A stretch of DNA of 64,000 bases from Alcaligenaceae bacterium (lineage in GTDB: Bacteria > Pseudomonadota > Gammaproteobacteria > Burkholderiales > Burkholderiaceae_B), in assembly GCA_013416405.1 (NCBI GenBank), contig JACCET010000002.1:365714-429713 (forward strand), in the 5' to 3' direction. The notes beneath the pieces are model-generated. The model did no database searches, was not told the DNA's origin, and saw only the letters and a program-made list of their open reading frames with translations. Positions 29,610-39,287 of this stretch are shown one piece after another (within the stretch, counting starts at the first letter, position 1; the number at the start of each line of letters is the position of its first letter). Made by a program: the position numbers and the translations under genes.

Positions 29610-29646
29610 ATAGTTTAAGACTATTGAATTAATAATATTAATCAAT
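29610..29646. promoter_or_regulatory. OxyR binding site upstream of ahpC
   Basis: Two ATAG-N7-CTAT half sites: ATAGTTTAAGACTAT (29610-29624) is a perfect half, then a 7-base spacer and a diverged second half ATAATATTAATCAAT (29632-29646). The layout equals the OxyR consensus and ends right beside the -35 box, the usual activation position. The oxyR gene is not in the window. Confidence 0.8.
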
Positions 29647-29675
29647 TTTACAAATCAATAGCGCTTGCCTATACT
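29647..29675 (+). promoter_or_regulatory. ahpC promoter
   Basis: -35 TTTACA (29647-29652), 17-base spacer, -10 TATACT (29670-29675), 50 bases before ATG 29725. Directly abuts the OxyR site. Confidence 0.78.
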
Positions 29676-29724
29676 GACGATGTCTTCAGATTTTTTCAAC
29701 CCTTTCACAAGATAAGGAAACGCA

Positions 29725-30288
29725 ATGTCCCTGATCAATACCAAAATCAAACCGTTTAAAGCAACTGCATTCCACAATGGCAAATTCGTTGACGTCAGCG
29801 ATGAATCCGTAGCGGGCAAATGGTCGGTTTTCGTGTTCTATCCCGCCGATTTCACGTTCGTTTGCCCCACCGAACTGGAAGACTTGGCCGAGCAGTATGC
29901 AGAATTCCAGAAGCTTGGCGTTGAAATCTACAGTGTTTCGACCGATACACATTTCTCGCACAAAGCATGGCATGACACTTCCGACGCGATCGGCAAAGTG
30001 AACTACCCCATGATTGCTGACCCAACCCACGCGCTGTCCCGCAACTTCGAAGTGCTGATCGAAGAAGAAGGCATTGCACTGCGCGGTACTTTCGTCGTTA
30101 ATCCCGAAGGCGAAATCAAGGTCATGGAAGTTCACGACAACGGCATCGGCCGCGTCGCTTCCGAGCTGCTGCGTAAAGTGAAGGCTGCTCAGTACATTGC
30201 TGCCCATCCCGGTGAAGTTTGCCCTGCAAAATGGGAAGAAGGCGCAGCAACCCTGACTCCTTCGCTCGACCTGGTCGGCAAGATCTAA
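29725..30288 (+). CDS. ahpC: Alkyl hydroperoxide reductase, peroxiredoxin subunit AhpC
   Basis: Typical 2-Cys peroxiredoxin that reduces hydrogen peroxide and organic hydroperoxides. 187 aa. Peroxidatic Cys47 lies in FTFVCPTEL, resolving Cys166 in [10 protein letters not shown], as in Salmonella AhpC. Ribosome site TAAGGAAA precedes the ATG. It is recycled by AhpF, encoded 110 bases downstream. The OxyR-type site upstream implies peroxide induction. Confidence 0.98.
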   Translation: MSLINTKIKPFKATAFHNGKFVDVSDESVAGKWSVFVFYPADFTFVCPTELEDLAEQYAEFQKLGVEIYSVSTDTHFSHKAWHDTSDAIGKVNYPMIADPTHALSRNFEVLIEEEGIALRGTFVVNPEGEIKVMEVHDNGIGRVASELLRKVKAAQYIAAHPGEVCPAKWEEGAATLTPSLDLVGKI

Positions 30289-30330
30289 GTAAACACCCGC
30301 TTGCGATAAGCAGGTTGACTATATCGTACG

Positions 30331-30359
30331 CCGCGCGCAGGCCATGAGCCTGTACGCGG
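30331..30359 (+). other. Hairpin in the ahpC-ahpF intergenic space
   Basis: Arms CCGCG/CGCGG outside and CAGGC/GCCTG inside, with a 5-base loop and one 2-base mismatch. No T run follows, so it more likely stabilises the ahpC mRNA end or lowers ahpF expression than ends transcription. Confidence 0.55.
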
Positions 30360-30398
30360 CACTCCCTGAAATTCCTCTTATCATGAAGGTGAATCGTT

Positions 30399-31997
30399 AT
30401 GCTGGATGCAAATCTTAAAACCCAATTGAAATCCTATATGGAAATGGTCTCGCTACCTATCGAGATCGTGGCGTGCCTGGACGACGGCGCCAAATCGCGT
30501 GAATTGCGCGAACTGCTCCAGGAAATCGAAGGGGTGTCGGACAAGATTTCGCTGATCGAGCGTAATGATACCGACGAGCGCAAGCCGTCGTTCACCATCA
30601 ACCGCAGCGGCACTGACATCAGCGTTCGCTTTGCAGGTATCCCCATGGGTCACGAATTCACGTCGCTGGTGCTGGCGCTGCTGCAGGTTGGCGGCCATAC
30701 CATCAAGCTGGACGAGTCCGTGATCGAACAAATTCGCAATCTTGATGGCGACTTCAAGTTTGAAACCTATTTTTCACTGTCATGCCAGAACTGCCCCGAC
30801 GTTGTCCAGGCCTTGAACGTGATGTCCATTATCAACCCGCGTATTCAGCACGTCGCCATTGATGGCGCCCTGTTCCAGGACGAGGTCGATGCGCGTCAGA
30901 TCATGTCCGTGCCGACCATGTTCATGAATGGTGAAGTGTTCGGGCAAGGCCGCTCCAGTGTCGAAGAAATCCTGTCCAGGCTGGATACCGGTGCAGCCGC
31001 ACGCCGTGCTGAAGAAATCAGCGCCAAGGAAGAATACGATGTGCTCATCGTCGGTGGTGGTCCTGCTGGCGCGGCGGCAGCCGTTTACGCGGCTCGCAAG
31101 GGCATACGCACGGGTATCGTAGCTGAACGCTTCGGCGGCCAGGTGCTTGACACCATGGCCATTGAAAACTTCATTTCAGTTCAGGAAACCGAAGGGCCCA
31201 AGTTCGCCGCAGCACTCGAGCAGCATGTGAAGGCTTATGACGTTGACATCATGAATCTGCAAAAGGCCCAGGCACTGGTTCCTGGCAAGGGTGTGACCGA
31301 AGTCCGCCTGGCCGATGGCGGCGTCCTGAAAGGCAAGACCGTTATTCTGGCAACCGGCGCGCGCTGGCGTGAAATCAACGTTCCCGGCGAGCGTGAATAC
31401 CGCAACAACGGTGTGGCCTATTGCCCGCACTGCGATGGTCCTTTGTTCAAAGGCAAGCGCGTGGCAGTCATCGGCGGCGGTAACTCCGGCGTCGAGGCAG
31501 CCATCGATCTGGCCGGATTGGTGGCACATGTAACGCTTATTGAGTTTGGCGATGAATTGCGCGCCGATGCAGTACTGCAGCGCAAATTACGCAGTATGCC
31601 TAACGTAACCATCATCATGTCGGCGCAAACCACTGAGATTCATGGCGACGGCAAGAAGGTCAATGGCCTGTCTTATAAAGACCGGAATAGCGGCCAGACC
31701 ATCAAGGTCGAACTCGACGGTGTTTTTGTGCAGATAGGCCTGGTGCCCAATACTGAATGGCTTAAAGACACGCTGGTCTTGTCGCGTCATGGCGAAATCG
31801 AGATCGACGCCAAGGGTCAGACCTCTTTGCCTGGTGTTTTTGCTGCAGGTGATTGCACCACGGTGCCATACAAGCAGATCATCATTTCGGCTGGCGACGG
31901 TGCCAAGGCGGCACTCAGTGCCTTCGATCACCTGATACGCAGTTCGGTGGCCGGCGAAGAAGTAGCCGTTGTCGCATCCGAAGTCGCTACTGCCTGA
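30399..31997 (+). CDS. ahpF: Alkyl hydroperoxide reductase subunit F
   Basis: NADH-dependent flavoprotein disulfide reductase that recycles AhpC. 532 aa. The N-terminal double thioredoxin fold (1-200) has the CQNC site (Cys129/Cys132); the FAD domain begins [19 protein letters not shown] and has a second redox pair CPHC (Cys342/Cys345) and the NADH site [16 protein letters not shown], ending with the FAD motif [16 protein letters not shown]. Good ribosome site GAAGGTGA. Co-transcribed with ahpC and closed by a terminator. Confidence 0.98.
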   Translation: MLDANLKTQLKSYMEMVSLPIEIVACLDDGAKSRELRELLQEIEGVSDKISLIERNDTDERKPSFTINRSGTDISVRFAGIPMGHEFTSLVLALLQVGGHTIKLDESVIEQIRNLDGDFKFETYFSLSCQNCPDVVQALNVMSIINPRIQHVAIDGALFQDEVDARQIMSVPTMFMNGEVFGQGRSSVEEILSRLDTGAAARRAEEISAKEEYDVLIVGGGPAGAAAAVYAARKGIRTGIVAERFGGQVLDTMAIENFISVQETEGPKFAAALEQHVKAYDVDIMNLQKAQALVPGKGVTEVRLADGGVLKGKTVILATGARWREINVPGEREYRNNGVAYCPHCDGPLFKGKRVAVIGGGNSGVEAAIDLAGLVAHVTLIEFGDELRADAVLQRKLRSMPNVTIIMSAQTTEIHGDGKKVNGLSYKDRNSGQTIKVELDGVFVQIGLVPNTEWLKDTLVLSRHGEIEIDAKGQTSLPGVFAAGDCTTVPYKQIIISAGDGAKAALSAFDHLIRSSVAGEEVAVVASEVATA

Positions 31998-32019
31998 TTC
32001 TCCGTCAACAGAAGTTTTG

Positions 32020-32056
32020 ATCCCCGCAAAGGCGTGAGCCCTGCGGGGATTTTTTT
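32020..32056 (+). terminator. Terminator after ahpF
   Basis: 9-bp stem ATCCCCGCA/TGCGGGGAT around a 13-base loop, then a seven-T run. Confidence 0.95.
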
Positions 32057-32121
32057 ATACCTTCGGTACAATAAAATCCGTCATTACCTTGAATAAGTTG
32101 AATGGAAGGGATTTGCTGGTT

Positions 32122-33108
32122 ATGGATGAAAAAATCAGAGTTGGTATCGTAGGTTACGGCAACCTTGGGCGCGGTGTGGAACATGCAATAGCCCAGAATG
32201 CCGATATGACACTCGTGGCCGCGTTCACGCGCCGCGATCCGGGCAGTGTAAAGACCTTGAACGCCAGCCTGCCGGTTCATGCATTGGCGGATATTGCCGA
32301 TTTTCAGAACGACATCGATGTCCTGGTTCTGTGCGGCGGCTCCAAGAACGACTTGCCCGAGCAAGGGCCGGCACTTGCCGCCTTGTTCAATACGGTGGAC
32401 AGCTACGATACCCACGCAAAAATACCCGAATATTTCGATGTGGTGAACAAGGCGGCCGAGTCTGGCGGTAATACCGCGCTGATTTCGGTGGGCTGGGATC
32501 CCGGCCTGTTCTCATTGAACCGTCTGTTCGGTGAAGCCGTGCTGCAACAGGGAGCAACCTATACCTTTTGGGGCAAGGGGCTCAGCCAGGGTCATTCCGA
32601 CGCCGTGCGCCGCGTGCAAGGCGTAAAGGCCGCCGTGCAATACACCATACCGGTGGCCGATGCGGTGGAACAGGTGCGCAGCGGCTCCTTGCCCAGCCTG
32701 AGCACTCGCCAGAAGCACACACGCGATTGCTATGTCGTGCTTGAAACCGGTGCAGACGCGGCCCAGGTCGAGCAAGCCATCGTGACCATGCCCGATTATT
32801 TCGCCGACTACGACACCACCGTCAGCTTCATCAGCGAAGAGGAGCTCAAGCGCGAGCATGGGGCAATGCCGCACGGAGGTTTTGTCATCCGGAGCGGGAA
32901 AACGGGGCAGGGTTCCACGCAGGTCATGGAGTACTCGCTGAAACTGGACAGCAATCCTGAATTCACCTCCAGCGTGCTGGTGGCTTATGCGCGCGCGGCT
33001 TTCCGCTTGAACCGGCAGGGCCAGTCGGGCGCCAAAACGGTCTTTGATATTGCGCCCGGACTGCTGTCGCCCAAAACACCGGCTCAGTTACGCAAAGAGC
33101 TGCTGTAA
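32122..33108 (+). CDS. ddh: meso-diaminopimelate D-dehydrogenase
   Basis: NADPH-dependent one-step route from tetrahydrodipicolinate and ammonia to meso-diaminopimelate (reversible), for lysine and peptidoglycan. 328 aa from ATG 32122 (MDEKIRVGIVGYGNLGRG). Rossmann motif GIVGYGNLG; family segments LCGGSKNDLPEQGP, NTVDSYDTHAKIPEYF, SVGWDPGLFSLNR, FWGKGLSQGHSDAVRR and GSTQVMEYSLKLDSNPEFTSSVL are diagnostic. The pathway variant is patchily distributed among bacteria. It stands alone, flanked by its own hairpin, and not next to lysine genes. Confidence 0.94.
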   Translation: MDEKIRVGIVGYGNLGRGVEHAIAQNADMTLVAAFTRRDPGSVKTLNASLPVHALADIADFQNDIDVLVLCGGSKNDLPEQGPALAALFNTVDSYDTHAKIPEYFDVVNKAAESGGNTALISVGWDPGLFSLNRLFGEAVLQQGATYTFWGKGLSQGHSDAVRRVQGVKAAVQYTIPVADAVEQVRSGSLPSLSTRQKHTRDCYVVLETGADAAQVEQAIVTMPDYFADYDTTVSFISEEELKREHGAMPHGGFVIRSGKTGQGSTQVMEYSLKLDSNPEFTSSVLVAYARAAFRLNRQGQSGAKTVFDIAPGLLSPKTPAQLRKELL

Positions 33109-33112
33109 GGCT

Positions 33113-33151
33113 AGCCACAGGGGGTCGCGGTCAAAGCTGGCCCCTGTGGCT
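33113..33151 (+). terminator. Strong hairpin after ddh (terminator-like)
   Basis: Perfect 11-bp stem AGCCACAGGGG/CCCCTGTGGCT with a 17-base loop, 4 bases past the stop. No T run follows, so it may be a Rho-independent terminator of weak type or a mRNA end stabiliser. Confidence 0.6.
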
Positions 33152-33255
33152 CGTTGCAATTGGTATTTTCAAGTTGCATAGCCAGATCGTCGACGCGCCT
33201 ACAATGAATACATCCCGTCCATCTTTTGGCTGGCTTGGTGAAAAACAATGGGGTG

Positions 33256-35367
33256 ATGACGATGCCGCGCTACATCAAAATCATATTGGGCTTGTGCCTG
33301 GGGCTGGTTCTCCCCCTGGTTTTGGCTGTAGCCTTGCTGGCTTTTGCCGACTGGAATCATGCCCGGCCATGGGTCAACCGCCAGGCCAGTGAGCTGGCCA
33401 ACCGCCCGGTCGCCATACAGGGTGATCTAGATGTGCAGTGGGTCAGACCCCACGACGAACCTGGCTGGCGTGGCTGGCTACCCTGGCCGCAGATTTCCGC
33501 CAGCAATATCGTCGTGGAAAATCCGCCCTGGCTCGCCCAGCCGCAAACCATGGCCCAGGTTTCGCACCTGAGCGTTTTGCTCAACCCTCTTCCCCTGCTT
33601 GAGCACACGGTAGAGATTGCCAGCTTGCAGATTGGTCAGGCCGACCTGCTGCTACAGCGGCAGGCGGATGGCGCTGCCAACTGGACCTTGACCCAGAGTC
33701 CGGATTCTCAACCATCGGCGTGGAAGGTGGATTTACAGACTTTGTCGTTGCAAGGGGTGCATGCCCAGGTGCAGGACACGGTCAGCAAGATCGACCTGAA
33801 GGCGGATCTGGATACTTTGCAGGAGCAAAGCGCCGAAGGCTACGGCATAGGATGGAAAGCCGAAGGTTCCTACCGGGACGGCCAGATCAGCGGAGACGGC
33901 AAGATGGGCGGGCTGTTGTCGCTAAGAGATGGCAGCGAGCCGTTCCCTTTGCAGGGCCGGGTGCAGCTGGGCAGCACCACTATCGAGCTTCAGGGTTCGG
34001 TGCTCAGGCCGCAGAATATAGCGAAGCTTGATGTGAACCTGACGCTGGCCGGTGACACCATGTCAGACCTGTATCCCTTGTTGGGCGTGGCTTTGCCCAA
34101 TACGCCGCCTTACCGTACGAAAGGGCGCCTTATCGGTGAGCTCGAGGGCGATGATACCTGGCGCTATGAGTCATTCACGGGTACAGTCGGCAAGAGCGAC
34201 CTGCAAGGCACCTTGGTCTATCAGGTACGCGAGCCCCGATCCTTGCTGACTGGATCGCTTGAATCCAAGCTTTTGCGCCTTAAGGACTTGGGGCCGCTTA
34301 TTGGCGCTGATACCAGCGACGTCAAGTCCGAGGAAAAACCCGCTGGCTCGACCAAGCAGCCCGCCGATAAGGCTTTGCCGGTGGCCACTTTCAATACCGA
34401 GAGCTGGGAAGTCATGGATGCCGACGTCAAGTTCAAGGGCGAGCGGATATTGCGTGATAAGGATTTGCCCCTGGATAATATCGAGGCTCACGTCCAGCTG
34501 CAAAATAAAGTACTGAGCTTTACCCCCTTGAACTTCGGGATGGCAGGCGGCACCTTGAGCAACACGCTCAAACTGAACGGGCAGGGGCCCAGCATCAAGG
34601 CTGAGCTGGAAACATCCGCGCGTCACATGAAGCTCAAGCAATTGTTTCCGGGTGCTGAAAGCATGGACGCCAGCTTTGGTGAGGTGCATGGCGATGCAAA
34701 AATCACCGCGCAGGGGCGATCCGTGGCAGAGCTGCTGGCGCACTCGAACGGTGATATCAGCGCGGCGGTCAGCCGTGGCACCATCAGTAATTTTCTGCTT
34801 GAAGCGGCGGGCCTGAATGTAGCCAATATGGTTATGCTCAAGCTATTTGGCGATGAGCAGATCATGCTGAACTGTCTGGTCAGCGACTTTGGCGTGAAAC
34901 AAGGCGTCATGACGGCTAGGACGTTTCGGCTGGAAACCGACGATACCATCGTCGACGTGACCGGCACCATTAATCTGGGTACAGAAGAAATTGATCTGGA
35001 TATTCGGCCGGCCAACAAGACCGTGCGTATCTTTACACTGCGTTCGCCTTTGTACGCAAAAGGGAGCTTCCAGGATCCTGACGTAGGCGTGCAAACGGGG
35101 CCATTGCTGGCCAGGGCCGGAACGGCGGTAGTGCTGGGCGTGGTGGCCACGCCGTTTGCCGCGCTGTTGCCTTTGCTGAACGTGGGTACTGATGAAGCCA
35201 CGGGCTGCACTTCGTTGGCTGGCAAGGCCGAGGCCGACACAAGCTCGCAGCCTGGTGGAAGCAAAGATGAGAAACAAACGGGTACGGCCAGGACCCACAC
35301 GGACCAGGACAATCAGGCGGACGAGTCAAATCGGGAGAACTGGCCATCCATGCAATCCAACCCATAG
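33256..35367 (+). CDS. AsmA-family envelope protein
   Basis: 703 aa. One N-terminal membrane anchor (LGLCLGLVLPLVLAVALLAFADW) is followed by a long beta-rich periplasmic region. The AsmA core is seen as IQGDLDVQW, VEIASLQIGQADLLLQRQADGAANWTL, and the C-terminal segment AVSRGTISNFLLEAAGLNV, VTGTINLGTEEIDLDIRP. Family members are thought to form lipid-conducting bridges or assist outer-membrane assembly. A Lys/Pro-rich insert (SEEKPAGSTKQPADKAL) and a hydrophilic Asp/Gln-rich tail are extra. Start: ATG 33256, ATG 33262 or GTG 33253; upstream TTG is unlikely. Confidence 0.88.
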   Translation: MTMPRYIKIILGLCLGLVLPLVLAVALLAFADWNHARPWVNRQASELANRPVAIQGDLDVQWVRPHDEPGWRGWLPWPQISASNIVVENPPWLAQPQTMAQVSHLSVLLNPLPLLEHTVEIASLQIGQADLLLQRQADGAANWTLTQSPDSQPSAWKVDLQTLSLQGVHAQVQDTVSKIDLKADLDTLQEQSAEGYGIGWKAEGSYRDGQISGDGKMGGLLSLRDGSEPFPLQGRVQLGSTTIELQGSVLRPQNIAKLDVNLTLAGDTMSDLYPLLGVALPNTPPYRTKGRLIGELEGDDTWRYESFTGTVGKSDLQGTLVYQVREPRSLLTGSLESKLLRLKDLGPLIGADTSDVKSEEKPAGSTKQPADKALPVATFNTESWEVMDADVKFKGERILRDKDLPLDNIEAHVQLQNKVLSFTPLNFGMAGGTLSNTLKLNGQGPSIKAELETSARHMKLKQLFPGAESMDASFGEVHGDAKITAQGRSVAELLAHSNGDISAAVSRGTISNFLLEAAGLNVANMVMLKLFGDEQIMLNCLVSDFGVKQGVMTARTFRLETDDTIVDVTGTINLGTEEIDLDIRPANKTVRIFTLRSPLYAKGSFQDPDVGVQTGPLLARAGTAVVLGVVATPFAALLPLLNVGTDEATGCTSLAGKAEADTSSQPGGSKDEKQTGTARTHTDQDNQADESNRENWPSMQSNP

Positions 35368-35477
35368 GAACCTCGCATGAATCCGCAGATCGCTGTGGCG
35401 CGAGGCTTGTTCCGGTGAGACCTGCCGCCATTAGCAGTTAGAATAGCGGGCCTTACACAAAACTTGGCGAATTGTTC

Positions 35478-35669
35478 ATGCGTTTGATTATTGCTCTTCT
35501 ATTGCCCTGGCTTACTTTCTTTACCATCGGGCGCCCGATAGCCGGAATTATCTGCCTGCTTCTGCAAATAACGCTCATAGGCTGGATACCGGCCACCATC
35601 TGGGCAGTCTACGCGCTAAGCCAATACAAAACCGATAAAAAAATCGAGAAGGCGCTGGGCCAAAGATAA
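35478..35669 (+). CDS. Pmp3/YqaE-family small membrane peptide
   Basis: 63 aa with two helices: LIIALLLPWLTFFTIGRPIAG and IICLLLQITLIGWIPATIWAVYAL, then a Lys-rich cytoplasmic tail. The GxIICLLL...GWIP.IWAVYAL pattern is the Pmp3/YqaE/UPF0057 signature. Homologues are induced by salt, cold and membrane stress, and the yeast one limits membrane hyperpolarisation; the bacterial role is less clear. Starts at ATG 35478, 110 bases after the AsmA gene. Confidence 0.88.
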   Translation: MRLIIALLLPWLTFFTIGRPIAGIICLLLQITLIGWIPATIWAVYALSQYKTDKKIEKALGQR

Positions 35670-35778
35670 GCAAACAGAGCTTCCCTAGGGTTATCCCCTG
35701 CAGAAAATGGCCGGTTTAACGGTAGAATTTTCAGTGCGGGTTCGCCTGTGCCTTGTGTGGGCAGCATAAAGAGAATAA

Positions 35779-37308
35779 ATGACTCCTCGACTTGCACTTA
35801 AAAATATCTCGAAGCGTTATCCGGCCGTGGTGGCCAACGATGGCGTCGATTTGACGGTGCAACCAGGGGAGATCCATGCCGTTCTGGGCGAGAACGGTGC
35901 GGGCAAGTCCACGCTCATGAAGATTATTTACGGGGTTACTGCCCCTGATTCCGGGCAACTGCTCTGGAACGGGCAGGAAATCAGCGTAAGCAGCCCGGCC
36001 TCTGCAAGGCAGTTGGGCATAGGCATGGTCTTCCAGCATTTCTCTCTGTTCGATACGCTCACAGTCACTGAAAATATTGCGCTGGGCTTGCCTGCGGGCA
36101 CCCGGCTTAACGAGCTTGAGCGTCGCATTGCGCAAACGGCCAGTCAGTACGGACTGGATCTTGAGCCATCACGGCATGTGCATACGTTGTCGGTAGGTGA
36201 ATGCCAGCGAGTGGAAATTGTTCGTGCTTTGCTGGGTAAGCCGCAACTGCTGATACTCGACGAGCCCACCTCTGTGCTTACGCCTCAGGCGGTTGGCAGG
36301 CTGTTCGAGACGCTGCGCCAACTGGCCTCTGAAGGGTGCAGCATTCTTTATATCAGCCATAAGCTAGACGAAATACGTGCGCTGTGCCACAGCTGTACGG
36401 TCATGCGTAGCGGTAAAGTTACTGGTGTGTGCGACCCGCGCGAGCAGACCGATGCGAGCTTGTCTCGATTGATGATAGGCACCGAGCCGCCCACCGTTGC
36501 ACACAGGCAAACACCGCCTGGAAAAGCTGTGTTGTCGGTGCGCAGGCTGTCGCTACCCAAGGCGCACCCGTTCGCCACGGAGCTTGGCAATATTGATTTC
36601 GACGTCCATGCTGGTGAAGTCCTGGGTGTTGCCGGAATATCGGGTAACGGTCAGCAAGAACTGCTGGCGGTGCTGTCGGGCGAAGATATCCGTGTTCACC
36701 CCGAGGCCGTCTTGCTGGATGGCGTCGCTGTGGGTAGGCGGCCAACGGCCTGGCGCCGTGCGCGGGGGATGGCTTTTGTGCCTGAAGAGCGTCTGGGCCG
36801 CGGTGCGGTTCCCGAGCTTTCATTGGCCCAGAACATTCTGCTGTCGCATCAGGGCCACGCCACGGTCAGACAAGGATTCGTGCGGCTGCGTGCCATCAGG
36901 CGGCTGGCCACCGATATCATCGAGCGCTTCCGGGTCAAGGCTTATGGCGAACAGGCACAAGCGGCCAGTTTGTCGGGTGGCAACCTGCAAAAATATATCA
37001 TTGGCCGCGAGGTCATGCGCAAGCCCAAGGTGTTGTTGGTGGCGCAACCTACGTGGGGTGTGGACGTCGGCGCCGCTGCCCAGATCCGGTCCGAGCTGCT
37101 GGCTCTGCGCGATGAAGGCTGCGCTGTCTTGGTCATTTCTGAAGAGCTGGACGAGCTCTTTCAGATATCCGACAGGCTGATCGTGATTGCCAAGGGCAAG
37201 GTGTCCCCGCCCATTAAAACGTCTGAAGCCGATCTTGACCTGATCGGCCAGTGGATGAGCGGGCTGTGGGCGGGCAATGCTGCTGTGGCGGAGCCTGCGC
37301 ATGTTTAA
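35779..37308 (+). CDS. BMP-type ABC importer, double ATP-binding subunit (nucleoside-type)
   Basis: 509 aa with two ABC domains. Domain 1 (1-240) has Walker A GENGAGKST, Q-loop VFQHFSLFDTLTV, signature LSVGECQRVEIVRALLG, and Walker B LLILDEPTSVL. Domain 2 (about 255-500) has the weaker P-loop GISGNGQQELLAVLSG, FVPEERLGRG, signature LSGGNLQKYIIGREV and Walker B LLVAQPTWGVDVGA. Such one-polypeptide ATPases pair with two permeases and a BMP-type binding protein for (deoxy)nucleosides, as in YufO/NupO. The stop overlaps the first permease's ATG by 8 bases. Confidence 0.93.
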   Translation: MTPRLALKNISKRYPAVVANDGVDLTVQPGEIHAVLGENGAGKSTLMKIIYGVTAPDSGQLLWNGQEISVSSPASARQLGIGMVFQHFSLFDTLTVTENIALGLPAGTRLNELERRIAQTASQYGLDLEPSRHVHTLSVGECQRVEIVRALLGKPQLLILDEPTSVLTPQAVGRLFETLRQLASEGCSILYISHKLDEIRALCHSCTVMRSGKVTGVCDPREQTDASLSRLMIGTEPPTVAHRQTPPGKAVLSVRRLSLPKAHPFATELGNIDFDVHAGEVLGVAGISGNGQQELLAVLSGEDIRVHPEAVLLDGVAVGRRPTAWRRARGMAFVPEERLGRGAVPELSLAQNILLSHQGHATVRQGFVRLRAIRRLATDIIERFRVKAYGEQAQAASLSGGNLQKYIIGREVMRKPKVLLVAQPTWGVDVGAAAQIRSELLALRDEGCAVLVISEELDELFQISDRLIVIAKGKVSPPIKTSEADLDLIGQWMSGLWAGNAAVAEPAHV

Positions 37309-38362
37309 GCTGGAACCCCGCGCTCAACCGTCCACATGGATGTCATGGCTATCGCCCGTGCTGGCGGTATTGCTGACCATGGCTTGCGGCTTTGTCTTGT
37401 TTCTTGCCGTGGGGAAAGATCCTTTCGCCAGCCTGGCCATTTTCTTTCTCGAGCCTCTTAAAGATCTGCGTGGCTGGTCCGAGGTCGGCGTCAAGCTGGC
37501 TCCGCTGCTGCTTATTTCGGTGGGTCTGGCCATGTGCTTTCGTGCCAGCGTGTTCAATATTGGCGCGGAAGGGCAGTTGGTTGTTGGCGCCATTGCCGCC
37601 GGGGCCGTGGTTCTGTATTTCGATGACGAAACCAATGGTGGTTTCTGGTTGATCTCGCTGGCCTTGGTGGCGGGCGCTGCCGGAGGTATGTTCTGGGCCG
37701 CTATCACTGCCTGGTTGCGCGATCGCTACAACGCCAACGAGATTCTGGTTTCACTGATGCTGGTGTATGTGGCTGAACTCCTGCTCAGCTATCTGGTGCA
37801 CGGCGTCATGATGGACCCCGATGGCTTTGGCTTTCCCCAGTCGCGCCTGTTTTCAGATGGCTTTCTGCTGCCCATCATTCTGCCCGGCACTCGGTTGCAC
37901 CTGGGCCTGTTGCTGGCCTTGCTTGCAGCGCTGATAGGTTGGCTTTACCTGTCACGTAGTTTTTCGGGTTTCAAACTGCAGGTTGGTGGCATGGCGCCTA
38001 GAGCCGCACGCTACGCGGGCTTTTCATCGCGTCGCAGCCTATGGACTGTCCTGTGCATATCGGGTGCCCTGGCCGGCCTGGCGGGTGCGAGCGAAATCAT
38101 GGGGCCCATAGGCCAGCTTACGCCGTCCGTGTCGCCCGGCTACGGATTTGCAGCCATTATTGTTGCCTTTGTCGGGCGGCTGCATCCCATAGGCGTGATT
38201 TTTTCCAGCTTCATCATGGCCTTGCTATATATCGGTGGCGAACTGTCGCAAAGCCGCCTGGGCATGCCCAGTGCCATTACCGGTATTTTTCAAGGCATTT
38301 TGCTGTTCTCGCTGCTGGCCTGCGATGTACTGATACATAACCGATTGCGCTGGAGAAAATAA
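37301..38362 (+). CDS. BMP-type ABC importer permease 1
   Basis: 353 aa, about ten helices from LSPVLAVLLTMACGFVLFLAVG on. The family segment LLISVGLAMCFRASVFNIGAEGQLVVGAIAAGAV and YNANEILVSLMLVYVAELLLSYLVHG identify the YufP/NupP permease branch. ATG 37301 (MFKLEPRAQPS) lies inside the 3' end of the ATPase gene. The stop at 38362 shares its last base with the next permease's ATG, showing strict coupling. Confidence 0.93.
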   Translation: MFKLEPRAQPSTWMSWLSPVLAVLLTMACGFVLFLAVGKDPFASLAIFFLEPLKDLRGWSEVGVKLAPLLLISVGLAMCFRASVFNIGAEGQLVVGAIAAGAVVLYFDDETNGGFWLISLALVAGAAGGMFWAAITAWLRDRYNANEILVSLMLVYVAELLLSYLVHGVMMDPDGFGFPQSRLFSDGFLLPIILPGTRLHLGLLLALLAALIGWLYLSRSFSGFKLQVGGMAPRAARYAGFSSRRSLWTVLCISGALAGLAGASEIMGPIGQLTPSVSPGYGFAAIIVAFVGRLHPIGVIFSSFIMALLYIGGELSQSRLGMPSAITGIFQGILLFSLLACDVLIHNRLRWRK

Positions 38363-39279
38363 TGGATGCACTGGCGCCACTTATCGCTTCTGCCATCAAT
38401 GCAGGCACACCCCTGATGCTGGCTGCACTGGGCCTGCTGATCAATGAGAAGTCGGGCGTGATCAACCTGGGCGCCGAAGGCATGATGCTGGTTGCCGCCG
38501 TGATCGGTTTTGCGATTACGGTCCATACCGACAGCGTTACCCTGGGCTTCGCCGCCGGTGCATTGGCAGGCATGTTCATGGCCGGATTCTTTGCATGGTT
38601 GACGGTCTGGCTGGGCGCCAACCAGATAGCCACGGGGTTGGCATTGTCATTGTTTGGCGCGGGCGCATCGGCCTATATTGGTATTTCCTATGTGGGTGAC
38701 AGCCTGCAGTCGGGCGGGTTCGGCATTCCCTTGCTGCAGGATATTCCCTTTTTCGGCGAGGCCTTGTTCAGTCAGCACCCCATGGTGTATTTATCGCTGC
38801 TGCTGTGTGGCGGTATTTTCTGGTTTTTGCACAGCACGCGGGGCGGCTTGGTTCTGCGCGCTGTCGGAGAGTCCCCGTCATCAGCGCATTCTCTGGGCTA
38901 TAACGTGCGGCGTATCCGTCTGGGGGCGTTGCTGTTTGGCGGCGCCTGCTGTGGCCTGGCCGGCGCGTTCATGTCTTTGGTGTACACGCCGATGTGGGTG
39001 GAAGATATGGTGGCCGGCCGTGGCTGGATAGCCCTTGCGCTGACAACCTTCGCCACATGGCGTCCGGCCCGCGTACTGATAGGCGCTTATTTGTTTGGCG
39101 GAATCACCATTCTTACCTATCATATGCAGGCGTTGGGCGTGCCCATCGCATCACAATTGCTTTCCATGCTGCCGTATCTCGCAACGATTCTGGTGCTGGT
39201 CCTGATTTCACGCAACGCAAACTGGATCAGGCTGAATATGCCTGCTTCTCTTGGTAAAAACTTTAACCCGAACACCTAA
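38362..39279 (+). CDS. BMP-type ABC importer permease 2
   Basis: 305 aa, about nine helices, YufQ/NupQ-like. NAGTPLMLAALGLLINEKSGVINLGAEGMMLVAAVIGFAI is the hallmark segment and HSLGYNVRRIRLGALLFGGACCGLAGAF the cytoplasmic coupling segment. Forms the channel together with permease 1. Coordinates overlap by one base on either side of an ATGA-type join. Confidence 0.93.
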   Translation: MDALAPLIASAINAGTPLMLAALGLLINEKSGVINLGAEGMMLVAAVIGFAITVHTDSVTLGFAAGALAGMFMAGFFAWLTVWLGANQIATGLALSLFGAGASAYIGISYVGDSLQSGGFGIPLLQDIPFFGEALFSQHPMVYLSLLLCGGIFWFLHSTRGGLVLRAVGESPSSAHSLGYNVRRIRLGALLFGGACCGLAGAFMSLVYTPMWVEDMVAGRGWIALALTTFATWRPARVLIGAYLFGGITILTYHMQALGVPIASQLLSMLPYLATILVLVLISRNANWIRLNMPASLGKNFNPNT

Positions 39280-39287
39280 GGATAATC

